A stretch of 64,000 bases of DNA from Acuticoccus mangrovi (lineage in GTDB: Bacteria; Pseudomonadota; Alphaproteobacteria; Rhizobiales; Amorphaceae): positions 62,001 through 126,000 of the forward strand of contig NZ_JAEKJA010000006.1 of assembly GCF_016411865.1 (NCBI RefSeq), given 5' to 3'. The translations under genes and the position numbers were made by a program. Of this stretch, positions 27,369-35,381 are shown one piece after another; the first letter of the stretch is position 1, and each line of letters starts with the position of its first letter. The notes under the pieces were generated by a model. The model did not search any database. It was not told where the DNA came from and worked only from the letters and a program-made list of their open reading frames with translations.

Positions 27369-27498
27369 CGCGAGCCTCCCTCGTTGTTGTTGCACCGGAA
27401 CGTGGCCGGCGGGTTGGGGCATTTGCACCCCGTTTCGATGGTCCATGCAAGGGCGGTGGGGGAGATCCCGTCCACCGCCCGTTCGCCACGCGCGAGCA

Positions 27499-27586
27499 CG
27501 GCGCCCTCGGCCCCTGCCTCGCGGCGTCCGCCACGCCCTGTGGCCGGGCTGATGCGGTCGCCGCGAGGCAGGGGCCGAGGGCGCCG
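27499..27586. repeat. 28-bp perfect inverted repeat, 32-base spacer
   Basis: Bases 27499-27526 (CGGCGCCCTCGGCCCCTGCC and on) are the exact reverse complement of 27559-27586. After one mismatch four more pairs can form inside the spacer. The RNA from either strand would fold into one very stable hairpin. It lies between glcD (leftward) and the oxidase subunit IV gene (rightward), clear of both coding regions and upstream of the candidate promoter at 27603. It has no adjacent U-tract. It could be a regulator-binding palindrome, a MITE-like remnant, or a barrier between divergent units. Confidence 0.9.
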
Positions 27587-27602
27587 ATCGCCGTCGTCCA
27601 GG

Positions 27603-27632
27603 TTGCGCGTCGCCGCGCTTTCCCTCTAGATG
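27603..27632 (+). promoter_or_regulatory. Putative promoter for oxidase subunit IV and pnt genes
   Basis: TTGCGC (27603-27608) and TAGATG (27627-27632), spaced by 18 bases, about 34 bases before the ATG of the subunit IV gene. It sits just downstream of the 28-bp inverted repeat. Confidence 0.38.
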
Positions 27633-27665
27633 CGCGCGACGTGTTGCGGCTTCGAAGAGGGTTCC

Positions 27666-27827
27666 ATGGCCAACACCCCGGAATATGTGTTCGACACCAA
27701 TGGCGAGCCGCCGCGCAGCGAACTCGCCGACCATATGCGCACCTACGAGGCGTTCCTGTCGCTGATGAAGTGGGGGATCATCTTGATTGCGCTGCTCTTG
27801 ATCGGCATGGCAGTATTCCTCCTGTAA
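27666..27827 (+). CDS. aa3-type cytochrome c oxidase subunit IV
   Basis: Tiny membrane protein of 53 residues that matches the alphaproteobacterial aa3 oxidase subunit IV (CoxIV small) family. A hydrophilic N-terminus with EYVFDT and the sequence ADHMRTYEAFLSLMKWG leads into a single transmembrane helix (about residues 33-53). In Paracoccus-type oxidases this subunit binds the complex but is not needed for catalysis. It starts at ATG 27666 with GAGGG upstream. The transhydrogenase genes follow after 47 bases, and this neighbourhood is common in Hyphomicrobiales. The main oxidase genes are not in the window. Confidence 0.88.
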   Translation: MANTPEYVFDTNGEPPRSELADHMRTYEAFLSLMKWGIILIALLLIGMAVFLL

Positions 27828-27874
27828 TACCCTGACACAGCTTATAATTCTTCCAAAGACCTGGGGAGGCGAGC

Positions 27875-29029
27875 TTGAAAATCGCCGTAGCGGCGGAAGC
27901 CGACGATACGCGCGTCGCCGCCACGCCCGACGTGGTGAAGCGCTATGTGGGGCTGGGGGCCGAGGTGGCCGTCCAGAAGGGCGCGGGCGCCGACGCGCGA
28001 ATCACCGATGAGGCGTTCGCCGAGGCCGGCGCGACGCTCGTCGCCGACGGTGCCGCCGCCGTGGCGGACGCGGACGTCGTCCTCACCGTGCGCCGCCCCA
28101 CCGCCGAGCTTCTCGCCGCGATGAAGAAGGGTGCCATCGTGGTGGGGGCGCTCGACCCGTTCGGCCCCGAGGCCGGGCTGAAGGCGATGGCCGACGCCGG
28201 CGTCGCTGCCGTCGCCATGGAACTGATGCCGCGCATCACGCGCGCCCAGTCGATGGACATCCTGTCGAGCCAGGCGAACCTTGCCGGCTACCAGGCGGTG
28301 ATCGACGCCGCCGAGGTGTTCGACCGCGCCATCCCGATGATGATGACCGCCGCCGGCACCGTTCCCGCCGCCAAGGTGTTCGTGATGGGGGCGGGCGTCG
28401 CCGGCCTGCAGGCGATCGCCACGGCCCGCCGTCTCGGCGCCGCCGTCAGCGCCACCGACGTGCGGCCCGCCGCCAAGGAGCAGGTCGCTTCGCTCGGGGC
28501 GAAGTTCGTGGCGGTGGAGAACGAGGAGTTCAAGCAGGCCGAGACCGCCGGCGGCTACGCCAAGGAGATGAGCGACGACTACAAGCGCCAGCAGGCCGAG
28601 CTCGTCGCCTCCCACGTCGCCAAGCAGGACATCGTCATCACCACCGCCCTCATTCCCGGCCGACCGGCGCCGAAGCTCGTCTCGGCGGAGATGGTGCGGT
28701 CGATGGCGCCGGGCTCGGTGATCGTCGACCTCGCGGTGGAGCGGGGCGGCAACGCGGCAGGCGCCGTCGCGGGCGAGGTGGTCACGGTCGACGGCGTCAC
28801 CATCATCGGCCACCGCAACGTGCCGGGCCGGATCGCCGCCACGGCGTCGCTGCTCTACGCCAAGAACCTCTTCACCTTCGTCGACACCGTGCTCGTCGAC
28901 AAGGAGGCCAAGGCGCTCGCTCCCAAGTGGGAGGACGAGGTGGTGACCGCCACCCTCCTCACCCGGGACGGCGCGCTGGTGCATCCGAAGTTCGGCGGGC
29001 CGGCGCCGAGCGCGACGAGCGCCGCATGA
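27875..29029 (+). CDS. pntAA: NAD(P) transhydrogenase subunit alpha part 1 (PntAA)
   Basis: NAD(H)-binding domain I of the proton-translocating transhydrogenase, 384 residues, cytoplasmic. The enzyme uses the proton gradient to reduce NADP+ with NADH. Signatures include the alanine-dehydrogenase-like start EADDTRVAATPDVVKRY, the nucleotide loop VFVMGAGVAGLQAIATARRLG, RPAAKEQVASLGAKFV and IVITTALIPGRPAPKL. It starts with TTG behind GGGGAGG. A perfect TATAAT (27843-27848) lies just upstream, but I see no good -35 partner. The alpha chain is split into two genes, as usual in alphaproteobacteria. Confidence 0.95.
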   Translation: MKIAVAAEADDTRVAATPDVVKRYVGLGAEVAVQKGAGADARITDEAFAEAGATLVADGAAAVADADVVLTVRRPTAELLAAMKKGAIVVGALDPFGPEAGLKAMADAGVAAVAMELMPRITRAQSMDILSSQANLAGYQAVIDAAEVFDRAIPMMMTAAGTVPAAKVFVMGAGVAGLQAIATARRLGAAVSATDVRPAAKEQVASLGAKFVAVENEEFKQAETAGGYAKEMSDDYKRQQAELVASHVAKQDIVITTALIPGRPAPKLVSAEMVRSMAPGSVIVDLAVERGGNAAGAVAGEVVTVDGVTIIGHRNVPGRIAATASLLYAKNLFTFVDTVLVDKEAKALAPKWEDEVVTATLLTRDGALVHPKFGGPAPSATSAA

Positions 29030-29072
29030 CATGGTGCGGCCTCAGCTCCCGCGGCGCCAGGAAGGATAAGCG

Positions 29073-29468
29073 ATGAAAGCCTATGCCCAGGAGGCGGCCG
29101 GGGCCGCCGATCAGGCGGCGACCGCCGCCGACGCCGCCGCCGAGGCGGTGAGCTACGCGACCGGCGGAGCCATCGACCCGACGGTGTTCCGCCTGTCGAT
29201 CTTCGTGCTGGCGATCTTCGTCGGCTACTATGTGGTGTGGTCGGTCACCCCGGCGCTGCACACGCCGCTGATGAGCGTCACCAACGCCATTTCGTCGGTG
29301 ATCGTGGTGGGGGCGCTGCTCGCGACCGGGGTGTCGCTCGCCGACGCCGAGGGCGCGCTCTGGGCGAAGATCTTCGGCTTCATCGCGCTGGTCCTCGCGA
29401 GCGTGAACATCTTCGGCGGCTTCCTCGTCACCCAGCGCATGCTGGCGATGTACAGGAAGAAGAAGTGA
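29073..29468 (+). CDS. pntAB: NAD(P) transhydrogenase subunit alpha part 2 (PntAB)
   Basis: Membrane half of the transhydrogenase alpha chain, 131 residues. A 30-residue alanine-rich start is followed by three to four membrane helices: [40 protein letters not shown], and [19 protein letters not shown]. The helices include the conserved [12 protein letters not shown] segment. The short basic end MYRKKK faces the cytoplasm. It lies 43 bases after pntAA. The gap to pntB is 142 bases, unusually long for this operon, and contains two mutually exclusive hairpins with a U-tract. Confidence 0.95.
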   Translation: MKAYAQEAAGAADQAATAADAAAEAVSYATGGAIDPTVFRLSIFVLAIFVGYYVVWSVTPALHTPLMSVTNAISSVIVVGALLATGVSLADAEGALWAKIFGFIALVLASVNIFGGFLVTQRMLAMYRKKK

Positions 29469-29472
29469 TCGA

Positions 29473-29512
29473 CGCGGCGACCGCTCACGCCGCGCGGTCG
29501 CTCTCCGTTTTT
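29473..29512 (+). promoter_or_regulatory. Attenuator-like hairpins between pntAB and pntB
   Basis: Stem GCGACCGC (29477-29484) / GCGGTCGC (29494-29501) is followed by TCTCCG and then TTTTT at 29508-29512, which looks like an intrinsic terminator. An alternative stem CGCGGCG (29473-29479) / CGCCGCG (29488-29494) shares bases with it and would exclude it. The arrangement could reduce or control read-through into pntB. In this GC-rich DNA such pairings can occur by chance. Confidence 0.4.
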
Positions 29513-29610
29513 CACCACCGCCTCGGCCGGACCGGCCCGGGCGGTGACATTGTCTCCGGGCCCGACGGCGCGCCACCGGCCGCCGCTGCCGACCGACTGG
29601 ATTTCGAGCC

Positions 29611-31014
29611 ATGACCGCCAACCTTGCTGCCATCCTCTATCTCGTCGCGGGCGTCCTGTTCATCCTCGCGCTGCGGGGGCTGTCACACCCCGAAACGTCG
29701 CGCCAGGGCAACTATTTCGGCATGATCGGCATGGCGATCGCCGCCGTGACGACGCTGTGGGCGGGGCTGCCCGACATCACCGGCTGGGTGCTGATCGTGC
29801 TCGGCGTGGCGATCGGCGGCGGCATCGGCGCGGTGGTCGCCCGCCGCATTCCGATGACGGCGATGCCACAGCTCGTGGCGGCGTTCCACTCGCTGGTGGG
29901 TCTTGCCGCCGTGTTTGTGGCGGCGGGCGCCCTCTACGCACCGGAGGCCTTCGGCATCGGCCATCCGGGCCACATCCACGGCATGTCGCTGGTGGAGATG
30001 GCGATCGGCGTCGCGGTGGGTGCGCTCACCTTCACCGGCTCGGTCATCGCCTTCGCCAAGCTCGACGGGCGCATGTCCGGCAAGCCGATCATGCTGCCGG
30101 GCCGGCACGTCATCAACATCGCGGTGTTCGTCGCCCTCATCGTGCTGATCGTGCTCTTCGTGCAGAGCGATTCGGTGATCGGGCAGCGCGCCCTGTTCTG
30201 GGCGATCACCCTCGTCGCGCTGACGCTCGGCGGGCTGATCATCATCCCCATCGGCGGGGCGGACATGCCGGTGGTGGTGTCGATGCTGAACTCCTACTCG
30301 GGCTGGGCGGCGGCCGGCATCGGCTTCACCCTCGGCAACACCGCCCTCATCATCACCGGCGCGCTGGTGGGCTCGTCCGGCGCGATCCTCTCCTACATCA
30401 TGTGCAAGGGGATGAACCGCTCGTTCATCTCGGTGATCCTCGGCGGCTTCGGCGGCGAGTCGGCCGGCCCCGCCGGAGATCTCGGCGACCGCACCGTCAA
30501 GCAGGGCTCGGCGGAGGACGCCGCCTTCATCATGAAGAACGCCACTTCGGTGATCATCGTGCCCGGCTACGGCATGGCCGTCGCCCAGGCCCAGCACGCG
30601 CTGCGCGAGATGGCCGACGATTTGAAGCGCGAGGGCGTTTCGGTGAAGTACGCGATCCACCCCGTCGCGGGCCGCATGCCCGGCCACATGAACGTGCTCC
30701 TCGCCGAGGCGCAGGTGCCCTACGAGGACGTGTTCGAGCTGGAGGACATCAACTCCGAGTTCGCGCAGACGGACGTCGCCTTCGTGATCGGCGCCAACGA
30801 TGTGACCAACCCGGCCGCGCGGGACGATCCGTCCTCGCCGATCTACGGCATGCCGATCCTCGAGGTCGATCGAGCGAAGACGGTGCTGTTCGTGAAGCGC
30901 TCGCTCGGCTCGGGCTACGCCGGCATCGACAACACGCTGTTCTACAAGGACAACACGATGATGCTCTTCGGCGATGCGAAGAAGATGGTCGAAGAGATCG
31001 TCAAGGCCTTCTGA
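29611..31014 (+). CDS. pntB: NAD(P) transhydrogenase subunit beta (PntB)
   Basis: Membrane and NADP(H)-binding subunit of the transhydrogenase, 467 residues. Eight to nine helices fill the first 260 residues, including the proton-channel segments with PMTAMPQLVAAFHSLVGLAA and SYSGWAAAGIGF. The soluble domain III has the NADP motif IIVPGYGMAVAQAQHAL, the sequence IHPVAGRMPGHMNVLLAEA, and GANDVTNPAA. These are all conserved, so the enzyme should be functional. It ends 39 bases before a strong terminator. Confidence 0.96.
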   Translation: MTANLAAILYLVAGVLFILALRGLSHPETSRQGNYFGMIGMAIAAVTTLWAGLPDITGWVLIVLGVAIGGGIGAVVARRIPMTAMPQLVAAFHSLVGLAAVFVAAGALYAPEAFGIGHPGHIHGMSLVEMAIGVAVGALTFTGSVIAFAKLDGRMSGKPIMLPGRHVINIAVFVALIVLIVLFVQSDSVIGQRALFWAITLVALTLGGLIIIPIGGADMPVVVSMLNSYSGWAAAGIGFTLGNTALIITGALVGSSGAILSYIMCKGMNRSFISVILGGFGGESAGPAGDLGDRTVKQGSAEDAAFIMKNATSVIIVPGYGMAVAQAQHALREMADDLKREGVSVKYAIHPVAGRMPGHMNVLLAEAQVPYEDVFELEDINSEFAQTDVAFVIGANDVTNPAARDDPSSPIYGMPILEVDRAKTVLFVKRSLGSGYAGIDNTLFYKDNTMMLFGDAKKMVEEIVKAF

Positions 31015-31053
31015 GCGCGTCCCCCGCCGGGGGTCCCATCGCCGGACAAAAAG

Positions 31054-31076
31054 AAGGGGTGCCTGGGGCACCCCTT
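31054..31076. terminator. Bidirectional terminator after pntB
   Basis: Perfect 10-bp stem AAGGGGTGCC / GGCACCCCTT, three-base loop. The rightward end continues into T, and the left flank is AAAAA-AAG-type sequence that gives a U-tract for leftward transcripts. It separates the convergent pntB and GH8 genes. Confidence 0.85.
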
Positions 31077-31118
31077 TGAGTTTGCGGCGGGCCAGAGGGA
31101 GAACACCCGCCGGAGCCT

Positions 31119-32342
31119 TCAGCGCCGGGCGCTGCCGATCGCGATGGTCGTCACGCGGTCGTCCGCGGCCGACCGACCGGCCACCTCCGCCATGGCGATG
31201 GTGGCGGCGGGCAGCGGCGTCACGCAGTGAGGATAGTTCGCCCGCGCCGCCGACAGGGTGAGGAGATGGAGGGACGAGGCGAAATAGGTCGACGGACGGA
31301 AGCGCTGGAGCGTCGGCGGGAGGGCCGCGCCCCGGGCGGCGCAGGCGGCGAGGGCCGCCACGGCCCGGTAGCCGTTGTCGCCCATCGCCTGCCGCGGCTG
31401 ATCGTCGGCGAGGTCGTAGTCCTCGGGCATGCCGAGGCCGTTGCGGTTCCACGCCCGGTCGAACGGCTCGAAGAACGCGGTCGGCACTCGCCCCTCCAGC
31501 GCCATGTAGAGCGGGATGCGGACCGCGTCGTAGGACGAGCGCGGCGCGGCGGCGACGCCCTTCGCCGGCCGCAGCTGCGATCCGCGCAGGCTGACCCAAT
31601 CCGGCACCAGGCCGGCGCGGCCGCTGCGCGCGGCATAGGTCAGACGCAACCCCGTCTGCCATGCCTCGAGCCACGGATGTTGGTCGTCGACCTGACGGAA
31701 GAGAAGCAGGGCGCCGTACACGTAGTAGGAGAGATTGACGAGCGGCCCTTCGGCATGCTCGTCCGCGGCGAAGCCGAATGCCGCCGGCCGCAGGATGACG
31801 AGCCCGTCGCGGCGATAGAGCAGTTTGCGGCCGATCGCGTCGACGATGGGCTCGGCGATCTCCAGATAGCGCGGCGCCTCCCACTTCACCGCCGCCAGCA
31901 CGAGGCCGTAGGCGATGAGGATGTCGCCGTCCGAGGCGTTGTTGGTGTCGGTGACGGGCGGGTAGGCACGCGGATTGTAGATCCAGCTCACGAGCCCGTC
32001 GTTGCGCGTCGCGAGGCTCTCGAAGGTGAAGTCGAGCACGCGGTCGAAGGTGGCGCGGTCGTCGGCGCGCACCGACAGGATGAGGCCATAGCCCTGGCCT
32101 TCGCTATGGGACACGTCGCGTCCCTCGCGGTCGATCACGCGGCCACGCTCGTCGATGAAACGGTTCTTGTATTGCGCCCATTCGGCTGGAGCGATGGTGG
32201 TAACGACCGCCTCGCTCCAGGCGTTCGCCGGCGCAGGTAGCCCCACAGTTCCCGTAACGCTGAGAAGAACACCAAACAACATGGCGCAAACGGTCATGTT
32301 GAACGGGCGTTCTTTGGGGACTTCTTGAGCGATCACCCTCAT
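31119..32342 (-). CDS. Secreted endoglucanase, glycoside hydrolase family 8
   Basis: Predicted secreted beta-1,4-glucanase of 407 residues. The N-terminus has a 15-residue lead, then a hydrophobic signal ending PAPANA (about residue 41). The GH8 pattern is complete: WAQYKNRFID, the catalytic acid Glu81 in SHSEGQGYGLIL, the NNASDGDILIAYGL segment with the conserved Asp, and LYMALEGRVPTAFF. GH8 enzymes in this class include BcsZ, which trims cellulose during synthesis. No bcs genes lie nearby, so it may act on cellulose, periplasmic glucan or an exopolysaccharide. GGGAGG precedes the ATG at 32342. Confidence 0.92.
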   Translation of the reverse strand: MRVIAQEVPKERPFNMTVCAMLFGVLLSVTGTVGLPAPANAWSEAVVTTIAPAEWAQYKNRFIDERGRVIDREGRDVSHSEGQGYGLILSVRADDRATFDRVLDFTFESLATRNDGLVSWIYNPRAYPPVTDTNNASDGDILIAYGLVLAAVKWEAPRYLEIAEPIVDAIGRKLLYRRDGLVILRPAAFGFAADEHAEGPLVNLSYYVYGALLLFRQVDDQHPWLEAWQTGLRLTYAARSGRAGLVPDWVSLRGSQLRPAKGVAAAPRSSYDAVRIPLYMALEGRVPTAFFEPFDRAWNRNGLGMPEDYDLADDQPRQAMGDNGYRAVAALAACAARGAALPPTLQRFRPSTYFASSLHLLTLSAARANYPHCVTPLPAATIAMAEVAGRSAADDRVTTIAIGSARR

Positions 32343-32536
32343 GCCCGACCTCCCTGTCGAAATAAAGCGGACAGGAAACGGACGAGGGGGCGATGTGGAT
32401 CTATGCGGGGCGGCTATATCAGGGATCGCACGGGCACGCCTCGCCGAAGCGGTAACGGCTGGCGCGGCGGCCGCTGACCCCTCCCGCCGCGGCCGAGATC
32501 CATCGGTTGTTAACCACGCTCGTTTACCATTTGGGC

Positions 32537-32944
32537 ATGGTGGTCTTGCGCGCTCTTCGCTTGCTGTTCGTCGTGCCCGTCCTGTCGGGGGCGGCCGGGG
32601 GCTGTGCCCTGTTCCGGCCGATCGAGGTGCGCACGGCCGAGCCCGCCTGCCGCGATATGGGCGACGGGAGCGGTCTACTCGTCTGTCAGGATGGGGGGAG
32701 CGTGCGCGTGGTCACGACGACGGGGGTCGACGGTGCGACTCCGCAGTCACCCGAATCGCTCGAGGCACGCGTGCTCGACACGATCGACGTCGCCTCCCTC
32801 CCGGTCGGGCGGGAGGGGCCGATGGTGCAGGTCGCCAACCCGTCGATCTCGGCGTGCGTGTCGGCGACCGCGATGGACGAGGCTGCCGTGTCGACGACGC
32901 TGACGATGACGTGCCGGCTGACGTTCGACGTGGCGGTGGAGTGA
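32537..32944 (+). CDS. Small putative lipoprotein, unknown function
   Basis: I do not recognise this 135-residue protein. The ATG at 32537 gives a basic start (RALR), a hydrophobic stretch and a Cys preceded by AAGG, which is a weak lipobox. The mature part has four further cysteines: CRD, CQD, CVS and CRL. They are spaced for two disulfides in the periplasm. A longer TTG start exists 30 bases upstream. It is divergent from the GH8 endoglucanase and convergent with the next small secreted protein, 13 bases away. Codon use looks like real coding sequence, but family evidence is lacking. Confidence 0.55.
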   Translation: MVVLRALRLLFVVPVLSGAAGGCALFRPIEVRTAEPACRDMGDGSGLLVCQDGGSVRVVTTTGVDGATPQSPESLEARVLDTIDVASLPVGREGPMVQVANPSISACVSATAMDEAAVSTTLTMTCRLTFDVAVE

Positions 32945-32957
32945 GGCGCCCGTCGGC

Positions 32958-33335
32958 TCAGTCGCAGGCGACCGGGCGCAGGCTCACATAGTCTTCCTTC
33001 ACCCGCGTGCGCGTCTCGACATAGACGGCGGGCTTGCGCGTGACGCGATAGCTGTTGCCGCTGACCGACATCGACTTCGACGCGCCGCTCAGGTAGCGGC
33101 CCTGGGGATCGACACGGTACTTCGCGGGATAGTAGGTGCCCTCGTAGCAGGCGACGGTGCGGCGGTCGTCCTGCGTGATCTGATAGCTGTCCTCGTTGGG
33201 ACCGCCGGGGCGGGGGGCGTGGGCCGCGTAATAGACGGTCCTGCCGCTGTGAAAGTCGTCGCCTGCGGCGGCGGGCGCCACGGCGGCGAATGCGCCGCCA
33301 ATTGCGACACCGGCAACGATCAACATGCGCATCAT
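32958..33335 (-). CDS. Small secreted protein, unknown function
   Basis: Exported protein of 125 residues. The start has three methionines (residues 1, 2 and 4), then a 22-residue Sec signal ending AAVAPAAA. I place the start at 33335 because GGGAG lies seven bases upstream. The mature protein is rich in Tyr, Arg and Ser, with RTVACYEGTYYPAKYRV and RVTRKPAVYVETRTRV suggesting a small beta domain. Two cysteines (VACYE and VACD) could form one disulfide. No family was recognised. It is divergent from fhs and has a good candidate promoter. Confidence 0.7.
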   Translation of the reverse strand: MMRMLIVAGVAIGGAFAAVAPAAAGDDFHSGRTVYYAAHAPRPGGPNEDSYQITQDDRRTVACYEGTYYPAKYRVDPQGRYLSGASKSMSVSGNSYRVTRKPAVYVETRTRVKEDYVSLRPVACD

Positions 33336-33394
33336 CTGAAATCTCCCGAAATATGCAGGCTGCGGCGTTGCCGGTCCGGCGCCGCCACCGCGCC

Positions 33395-33424
33395 ACAATC
33401 ATTGCGCGAACGCCTTATTGTCAA
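33395..33424 (-). promoter_or_regulatory. Putative promoter of the small secreted protein gene
   Basis: On the minus strand, a perfect TTGACA (33424-33419) is followed after 18 bases by GATTGT. It lies in an AT-rich patch that also serves the divergent fhs gene. Transcription would start about 55 bases before the ATG at 33335. Confidence 0.4.
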
Positions 33425-33549
33425 CCAAAAATTAACCAATTCGCGGCGGGGACTTATTCGCATCGGCACGGAGCTTGCCGGGCGCTCGGGGTTGCCAGCC
33501 GACGACTGGGCTGGGATGGAACAGACCGGATTTCGACCACGGAGGCCCT

Positions 33550-35202
33550 ATGACCACCGATCTCGCCATCGCTCAGCGTGCAACCTTGCGGCCGATCGCG
33601 GACGTCGCGGCCACATTGGGCCTCGGCAGCGACGACATCATCCCCTACGGCCACCACAAGGCGAAGCTCGCGCCACACGTGACGGGCGAGCGCGACGGCA
33701 AGCTGATCCTCGTCACCGCGATCAGCCCGACGCCGGCGGGAGAGGGCAAGACCACCACCACCATCGGTCTCGCCGATGCGCTGCGCACCGTGGGGGCCGA
33801 TGCCATGGCCTGTCTGCGCGAGCCCTCGCTCGGACCCTGCTTCGGCGTGAAGGGTGGGGCGACCGGCGGCGGCTACGCCCAGGTGCTGCCGATGGAGGAT
33901 ATCAACCTCCACTTCACCGGCGACTTCCATGCGATCACCTCCGCCCACAACCTGCTGTCGGCGATGATCGACAACCACCTCCATTGGGGCAACGCCGTCG
34001 GCCTCGACGTGGGGCGGATCGCCTGGCGCCGCGTGCTCGACATGAACGACCGGGCGTTGCGCGACATCGTGGTGGGTCTCGGCGGGCGCAAGAACGGCGT
34101 CACCCGCGAGGCCGGCTTCGACATCACCGTCGCCTCGGAGGTGATGGCGATCCTATGCCTTGCGACCGGCGTTGAGGACCTCAAGGCGCGCCTGTCGCGT
34201 ATCGTGGTGGGCGAGCGGGCCGACGGCACGCTGGTGCGTGCCGCCGATATCGACGCCTCGGGCGCGATGACCGCGCTGCTCGCCGAAGCCATCCGCCCCA
34301 ACATCGTGCAGACGCTGGAGGGAACGCCCGTCTTCATTCACGGCGGGCCGTTCGCCAACATCGCCCACGGCTGCAACAGCGTGATCGCGACCAACGCCGC
34401 CTTGCGGCTGGCCGACTACGTGGTGACCGAGGCGGGCTTCGGCGCCGATCTCGGTGCGGAGAAGTTCTTCAACATCAAGTGCCGCAAGGCCGGACTGGTG
34501 CCGTCGGCCGCCGTGGTGGTGGCGACCGTGCGGGCGCTGAAGATGCACGGCGGGGTGCCGCGCGGCGAGCTCGGCAGCGAGAACGTCGCCGCCGTGCGGG
34601 CGGGGGCCGCGAACCTCCTGCGTCACGTCGAGAACGTGCAGCGCTTCGGCGTGCCGGTGACGGTGGCGATCAACCGCTTCACCGCCGACACCGAGGCCGA
34701 GCTCGCCGCCGTCGCCGAGGCCGTCTCGGGGCTCGGGGTCAAGGCGATCCTCTGCGAGCACTGGGCGAAGGGTGGCGAGGGGGCCGCCGATCTCGCCCGC
34801 GAGGTGCTGCGCCTCACCGAGAGCGAGGGGCAGTTCCACTTCACCTATCCGGATGCCCTGCCGCTGTGGGACAAGATCGAGGCGGTGGCGAAGAGCATCT
34901 ACCGCGCCGGCGAGGTGGCGGCCGCGCCCGGCGTCCGGGCGAAGCTCGACGCCTGGGAGGCGGCGGGTTTCGGCGAGCTGCCGGTGTGCATGGCGAAGAC
35001 GCAATCCTCCTTCTCCGCCGATCCCACCCGGCTCGGTGCACCGGAGAATTTCACCCTGCCGATCCGCGACGTGCGGCTTTCCGCCGGAGCCGGCTTCGTG
35101 GTCGCTCTCACGGGCGAGCTGATGACGATGCCGGGGCTTCCCCGCCACCCGGCGGCGGAGCGGATCGACGTGGTGGACGGCAGGATCGAAGGCCTCTTCT
35201 AG
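33550..35202 (+). CDS. fhs: Formate-tetrahydrofolate ligase
   Basis: ATP-dependent enzyme that joins formate to tetrahydrofolate to give 10-formyl-THF; 550 residues, close to the usual length. The P-loop TPAGEGKT is at residues 61-68. Other signatures are [23 protein letters not shown], the FTGDFHAI segment, [14 protein letters not shown] and [16 protein letters not shown]. These cover the nucleotide and folate sites. ATG 33550 follows GGAGG. The next genes code for SoxA- and SoxG-like proteins whose folate domain would also act on one-carbon THF, so the three may form a one-carbon unit. Confidence 0.96.
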   Translation: MTTDLAIAQRATLRPIADVAATLGLGSDDIIPYGHHKAKLAPHVTGERDGKLILVTAISPTPAGEGKTTTTIGLADALRTVGADAMACLREPSLGPCFGVKGGATGGGYAQVLPMEDINLHFTGDFHAITSAHNLLSAMIDNHLHWGNAVGLDVGRIAWRRVLDMNDRALRDIVVGLGGRKNGVTREAGFDITVASEVMAILCLATGVEDLKARLSRIVVGERADGTLVRAADIDASGAMTALLAEAIRPNIVQTLEGTPVFIHGGPFANIAHGCNSVIATNAALRLADYVVTEAGFGADLGAEKFFNIKCRKAGLVPSAAVVVATVRALKMHGGVPRGELGSENVAAVRAGAANLLRHVENVQRFGVPVTVAINRFTADTEAELAAVAEAVSGLGVKAILCEHWAKGGEGAADLAREVLRLTESEGQFHFTYPDALPLWDKIEAVAKSIYRAGEVAAAPGVRAKLDAWEAAGFGELPVCMAKTQSSFSADPTRLGAPENFTLPIRDVRLSAGAGFVVALTGELMTMPGLPRHPAAERIDVVDGRIEGLF

Positions 35203-35381
35203 CCACCCCGTCGCAACCGGGGAGAAGCTGCGGCGCGGCTTGCTGCGGGCCACCAAAAGCTCCAAGAGTGAGGCGCACGGGTTGCGTCCCACGGCGATGG
35301 TCGCACCCTGTGACGGGGTGGAGACGACGGGGGGCCGACGCAGTCGCGCGGCGTCGAGATAGGGGGGAATGCCGCAGCGCC

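Noticed and set aside
27499-27586. The 28-bp inverted repeat as an intrinsic terminator
   Set aside because: The adjacent genes point away from it and there is no U-tract on either side.
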